Virus record (IMG/VR): IMGVR_UViG_3300029264_000349
Span: 1 to 39,711 of that record
DNA from: a virus
Strand: one strand, 5' to 3'
DNA length: 39,711 nt
Positions 37,688-39,711 of the stretch are shown here, piece by piece. The position numbers were made by a program, and so were the translations under genes. Numbering within the stretch: position 1 is the first letter of the stretch; each line of letters opens with the position of its first letter. A model generated the notes under the pieces. That model ran no database searches. It worked only from the letters and a program-made list of their open reading frames with translations, and was not told the DNA's origin.

Positions 37688-38340
37688 GAAGCGGAAAGTT
37701 CGGATTTTTAAGGACATTTTCGGAGGGTGGAGGTTCGGGCGGCTCATTCCCAGTGATAGAAGGTATTCATGCAGCTGCGGGAGCTTTTACCGATCCAGAG
37801 GTGACTCTGCCCTCCGGGGTCACTGCGGGAGACAGGCTAGTTGTTATTTTCGCTTTTGACGGAAGAAGCACGATAACGATAGCTAGCGGTACTGGTTGGA
37901 CCATTGCTGATCAAAGCCAGGCGTCCGGTAGCGGGCACAGCGCCGCCATATTAACAAAAATAGCTGATGGGGATGACGCTCTAACTATAGGAATATCTGG
38001 GGAAGCGAACCGAATCATAGCGTATCGAATATCCAACGCAGGACAGCTTTATTTTGCGGTAAGCGCAAACAACACATCAGATATGCCAACTTTAGCACCG
38101 GCTGGCGGACCTGATGATTATTTGTGGATATCAGCAATTACAAGAGATGGTGCAGTGGTCGCGACAAACCCTCCAGAAAACTATTCTGGACTTGTAACCA
38201 TTTCGTCCGGTGGTGGTGGCACAAATGTAGCAATGAGCGCGGCAAGCAGAGAGCTTTCTACATCGTCTGAAAAGCCAGGCTCGTTCGATATATCGATTGG
38301 GAACGGTGTTAACTACACTATAGCGATATCGTCGTTATGA
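37684..38340 (+). CDS. tail-tip or fibre-associated protein, A+T-rich
   Basis: A 218-residue protein from ATG 37684, overlapping the fibre stop as ATGA. After a Gly-rich start it has a beta-sandwich-like body (FTDPEVTLPSGVTAGDRLVV, then GDALTIGIS-like and NRIIAYRISNAGQLYFAVSA). The pattern of AGDRLVV-F and W-----SG resembles phage fibre-end domains. It is clearly more A+T-rich than the fibre gene, indicating separate acquisition, as expected of a receptor-binding module. Confidence 0.65.
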   Translation: MRSGKFGFLRTFSEGGGSGGSFPVIEGIHAAAGAFTDPEVTLPSGVTAGDRLVVIFAFDGRSTITIASGTGWTIADQSQASGSGHSAAILTKIADGDDALTIGISGEANRIIAYRISNAGQLYFAVSANNTSDMPTLAPAGGPDDYLWISAITRDGAVVATNPPENYSGLVTISSGGGGTNVAMSAASRELSTSSEKPGSFDISIGNGVNYTIAISSL

Positions 38341-38481
38341 ATAGGTTGCCGGTACTGCAAAACCCGGCTTTGGAACGCCCACATCCTTGTAGAGCCAGAG
38401 CAGCATGCCCGCCCGGGCTGCTGCTGTCGCCGGTGATCTCCGGCAAACGATAACCTCGTCACATCCTCTCGAGTAAACACT

Positions 38482-38964
38482 ATGACCCTGGATCAAATCC
38501 GGCGCGGCCCGATTGCGGCTGCGCTCTCGCTGCTGCCCGACCGTATGACCTCGCCAGAGGCTGAGGTGCAGATGCTGGTCATCGGGCTGCAAGAATCGCG
38601 TTTCGAGCACCGGCACCAGATCGGCGGGCCGGCGCACGGCTGGTGGCAGTTCGAGCTTGGCGGCGGCGTTCGCGGCGTGCTGACTCATTCGGCCAGCCGA
38701 GATTATGCGCGGGGCTTGTGTGCTGCACGCGGCGTTCCGCCCAGTGCGTCGGCTGCGTTTGCTGCGCTGGAGCATGACGACATTCTAGCCGCTGGCTTTG
38801 CTCGGTTACTGCTCTGGACGGACTCACGCCCGCTGCCTGCTATTGGTGAGGTGCAGACCGCTTGGCAGTACTACCTTCGCAACTGGCGTCCGGGTAAGCC
38901 ACACGAAAAGACTTGGGCCCCGCTGTATGCCGAAGCGATGGAAGAGGTGGGCCATGATTGCTAA
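38482..38964 (+). CDS. putative lysozyme-like/transglycosylase endolysin
   Basis: A 160-residue protein. VIGLQESRFEHRHQIGGPAH followed by GWWQFELGGGVRGVL has the (Q)ES-F ... G--QFE pattern of the lysozyme-like transglycosylase fold, with Glu38 as candidate catalytic residue. No signal peptide or membrane anchor is seen, so it would rely on the holin for export. It lies directly before the spanin genes, supporting a lysis role. The weakest point is that I cannot place it in a specific endolysin family. The 141 bases before it (38341-38481) hold no gene that I can see. Confidence 0.62.
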   Translation: MTLDQIRRGPIAAALSLLPDRMTSPEAEVQMLVIGLQESRFEHRHQIGGPAHGWWQFELGGGVRGVLTHSASRDYARGLCAARGVPPSASAAFAALEHDDILAAGFARLLLWTDSRPLPAIGEVQTAWQYYLRNWRPGKPHEKTWAPLYAEAMEEVGHDC

Positions 38965-39469
38965 GTACAAGCTGTGGCTGCAGATCGGCGGGCTGGCCAC
39001 CCTGTTGCTGCTGGGGTTTGGGATTGGGTGGAGCTGGCAGGGCGACCGCTGGGAATCAAAGTACAGCGAGCGCGAAACGGAATACGCAGAGGCGCGGGCA
39101 GAAGCCGAACAGCAGGCCCGGTCAGAAGAGACGCGGCGTGCTGCCGCTGTAGAGGGGATACGTCGTGAAGCGAGAGAAAGGATTGATCAGATTGAAGCTG
39201 ATGCCGCTGATGCTAATAGCACTGCTGTCGGGCTGCGCGAACAAGTTGCCAAGCTATCCCGTCGCCCCGCCCGCTGTCCCGCCGCTGACGATGGAGGCCA
39301 GGCAGAGCCAGACGAAGACAAATTGCGGCTCGGAATCGTGCTTGCAGAGGTGGAACAGGAAGGCCGACGAATGGCTGAAGCGGCTGACCATGCCAGAAAC
39401 GCCGGACTGACGTGCGAAGAGCAGTATGACTCTCTTAATTCCTCCCCAAAACAAAGCGCAAGTCTTTGA
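38954..39469 (+). CDS. Rz-like inner-membrane spanin (DUF2514-like)
   Basis: A 171-residue protein from ATG 38954, overlapping the lysis gene by 11 bases. Residues 9-27 are an N-terminal membrane anchor (LQIGGLATLLLLGFGIG), followed by a long periplasmic coiled coil rich in Glu, Ala and Arg (about 30-110) and a C-terminal region with two Cys. This is the i-spanin form. The o-spanin gene lies nested inside it in another frame, which is diagnostic of Rz/Rz1. Together they fuse inner and outer membranes at lysis. Confidence 0.88.
   Translation: MIAKYKLWLQIGGLATLLLLGFGIGWSWQGDRWESKYSERETEYAEARAEAEQQARSEETRRAAAVEGIRREARERIDQIEADAADANSTAVGLREQVAKLSRRPARCPAADDGGQAEPDEDKLRLGIVLAEVEQEGRRMAEAADHARNAGLTCEEQYDSLNSSPKQSASL
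39165..39410 (+). CDS. Rz1-like outer-membrane spanin lipoprotein
   Basis: An 81-residue frame nested in the Rz gene. LMPLMLIALLSGCANKLPSY gives a signal peptide with lipobox L-S-G-C (Cys24), followed by a Pro-rich stretch (SYPVAPPAVPPL) typical of Rz1. The start is GTG 39165 with AGAGGGG upstream; ATG 39201 would shorten the signal peptide to about 11 residues. Its nesting, lipobox and Pro-rich linker make the call firm despite the unusual start. Confidence 0.87.
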   Translation: MKREKGLIRLKLMPLMLIALLSGCANKLPSYPVAPPAVPPLTMEARQSQTKTNCGSESCLQRWNRKADEWLKRLTMPETPD

Positions 39470-39605
39470 TTTTAAAGGGGCGTATTTGCGCGCAAACCGC
39501 TGTTTATTTTTACAGTCGATTTGCGCGTAAGTCGTTGACCTGAAAAGAGAAATCGACACCATCCATCGCATCACAGGCTTTGATGCCATAGAGAGTAATC
39601 ACGTG
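39470..39605. other. phage-host junction region (attachment site expected)
   Basis: These 136 bases separate the spanin genes from the host dapC gene. No gene is convincing. They hold the palindrome TTTGCGCGCAAA (39485-39496), a second TTTGCGCG at 39520-39527, and an SOS-box-like sequence. The phage attachment core must lie here or in the 3' end of dapC, but it cannot be located without the other prophage end. Confidence 0.6.
39500..39515. promoter_or_regulatory. LexA (SOS) box-like sequence
   Basis: CTGTTTATTTTTACAG has the CTGT-N8-ACAG form of LexA sites with an A+T-only centre. No gene starts nearby in a fitting direction, so it may be chance or the remnant of a host promoter disrupted by integration. 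Confidence 0.35.
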
Positions 39606-39711
39606 TTACAGACCCTTTATGAAGTCGCGGATGCGCTCGGCAGCTTCGATACAGTCACTCAGCGGCGCGACCAAGGCCATGCGCACGCGTCCCGCGCCGG
39701 GATTATAACCA
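39606..39711 (-). CDS. dapC: succinyldiaminopimelate aminotransferase DapC, C-terminus only (host gene)
   Basis: The minus strand from the window edge encodes GYNPGAGRVRMALVAPLSDC and then IEAAERIRDFIKGL with a stop at 39606-39608. NPG-GRVRMALVAP---C-EAAERIRDF is the characteristic end of proteobacterial DapC, a PLP-dependent class I aminotransferase of lysine and peptidoglycan biosynthesis. GRVRMAL holds the conserved Arg that binds the substrate carboxylate. This marks bacterial chromosome and sets the right limit of the prophage. The gene end appears intact, so integration was downstream of it. Confidence 0.88.
   Translation of the reverse strand, partial: GYNPGAGRVRMALVAPLSDCIEAAERIRDFIKGL

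Noticed and set aside
39254-39589. Minus-strand frame of 111 codons over the spanin genes
   Set aside because: It is antisense to the firmly identified Rz/Rz1 pair and crosses the junction region without a start signal.
1-39711. CRISPR array, tRNA, rRNA, insertion sequence or integrase
   Set aside because: I looked for regularly spaced repeats, tRNA-like cloverleaf with TTCGAATCC arms, transposase motifs and tyrosine-recombinase motifs, and saw none; the TTCGAA near 19214 is in the cos-like region without a matching tRNA.

Overview
This window is most of an integrated lambda-like siphovirus prophage in a GC-rich gammaproteobacterium, most likely a member of the Pseudomonadaceae. The host call rests on the last 106 bases, which encode on the minus strand the final 34 residues of DapC (succinyldiaminopimelate aminotransferase) in a Pseudomonas-like form, and on the Pseudomonas-like phage accessory genes. 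Phage sequence ends somewhere between the spanin genes (stop at 39469) and dapC (stop at 39608). The other phage end, with integrase and excisionase, lies to the left of the window: no integrase is visible and the leftmost gene, a C5-cytosine methyltransferase, is cut by the window edge.

Layout. 1-8753 (minus): early-left operon. In order of transcription it encodes an Acb2-type anti-CBASS cyclic-nucleotide sponge, a LuxR-type HTH protein with a C-terminal membrane segment, small unknown proteins, a highly structured non-coding segment (possible C4-like antisense RNA), a chain of small genes joined by ATGA/GTGA overlaps, an Ea22/DUF551 protein, a coiled-coil protein, the Bet/Exo recombination pair, an HTH protein, a DUF4942-adenine methyltransferase fusion and the C5 methyltransferase. 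8754-9172: long structured leader, promoter PL and two operators. 9202-10552 (minus): an A+T-richer cargo cassette (HigB/RelE-like toxin, XRE antitoxin, DUF6941 protein) closed by tandem terminators. 10632-11692: CI-like repressor (minus) and Cro/YdaS-like protein (plus), with operators of the same 17-bp type as at PL. 11862-17762 (plus): Rha/KilAC regulator, replication initiator and DnaC-like loader, small proteins, Dam-type methyltransferase, Ref-like nuclease, RusA resolvase and a putative Q-like late regulator, followed by two strong terminators. 18042-39469 (plus): late genes: holin, putative gpZ-like protein, cos region, Nu1/GpA-type terminase, gpW, portal, a fused prohead protease/scaffold/major capsid protein, decoration and head-tail proteins, tail tube, two moron genes, tail chaperone with a -1 frameshift signal, tape measure, tail tip and fibre genes, a putative lysozyme-like protein and nested Rz/Rz1 spanins.

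How it works together. Repressor and Cro compete at matching operator sets at PL and PR/PRM. Early-left products counter host defence (Acb2, three DNA methyltransferases) and drive recombination. Early-right products replicate and resolve DNA, then the Q-like protein is inferred to let RNA polymerase pass the terminators at 17819-17890 into the late operon. Packaging is of lambda type (Nu1 and GpA homologues with a cos-like sequence just upstream).

Most notable points: the Acb2 homologue keeping the ligand-binding Tyr11 and Lys26; the shared 17-bp operators; the T-TTT-TTC frameshift site giving a gpG/gpGT pair; the internal ribosome-binding site inside the protease-capsid fusion; a moron with a ribosome-site-sequestering hairpin and a 1-nt frameshift; and the nested inverted-repeat RNA at 7508-7624.
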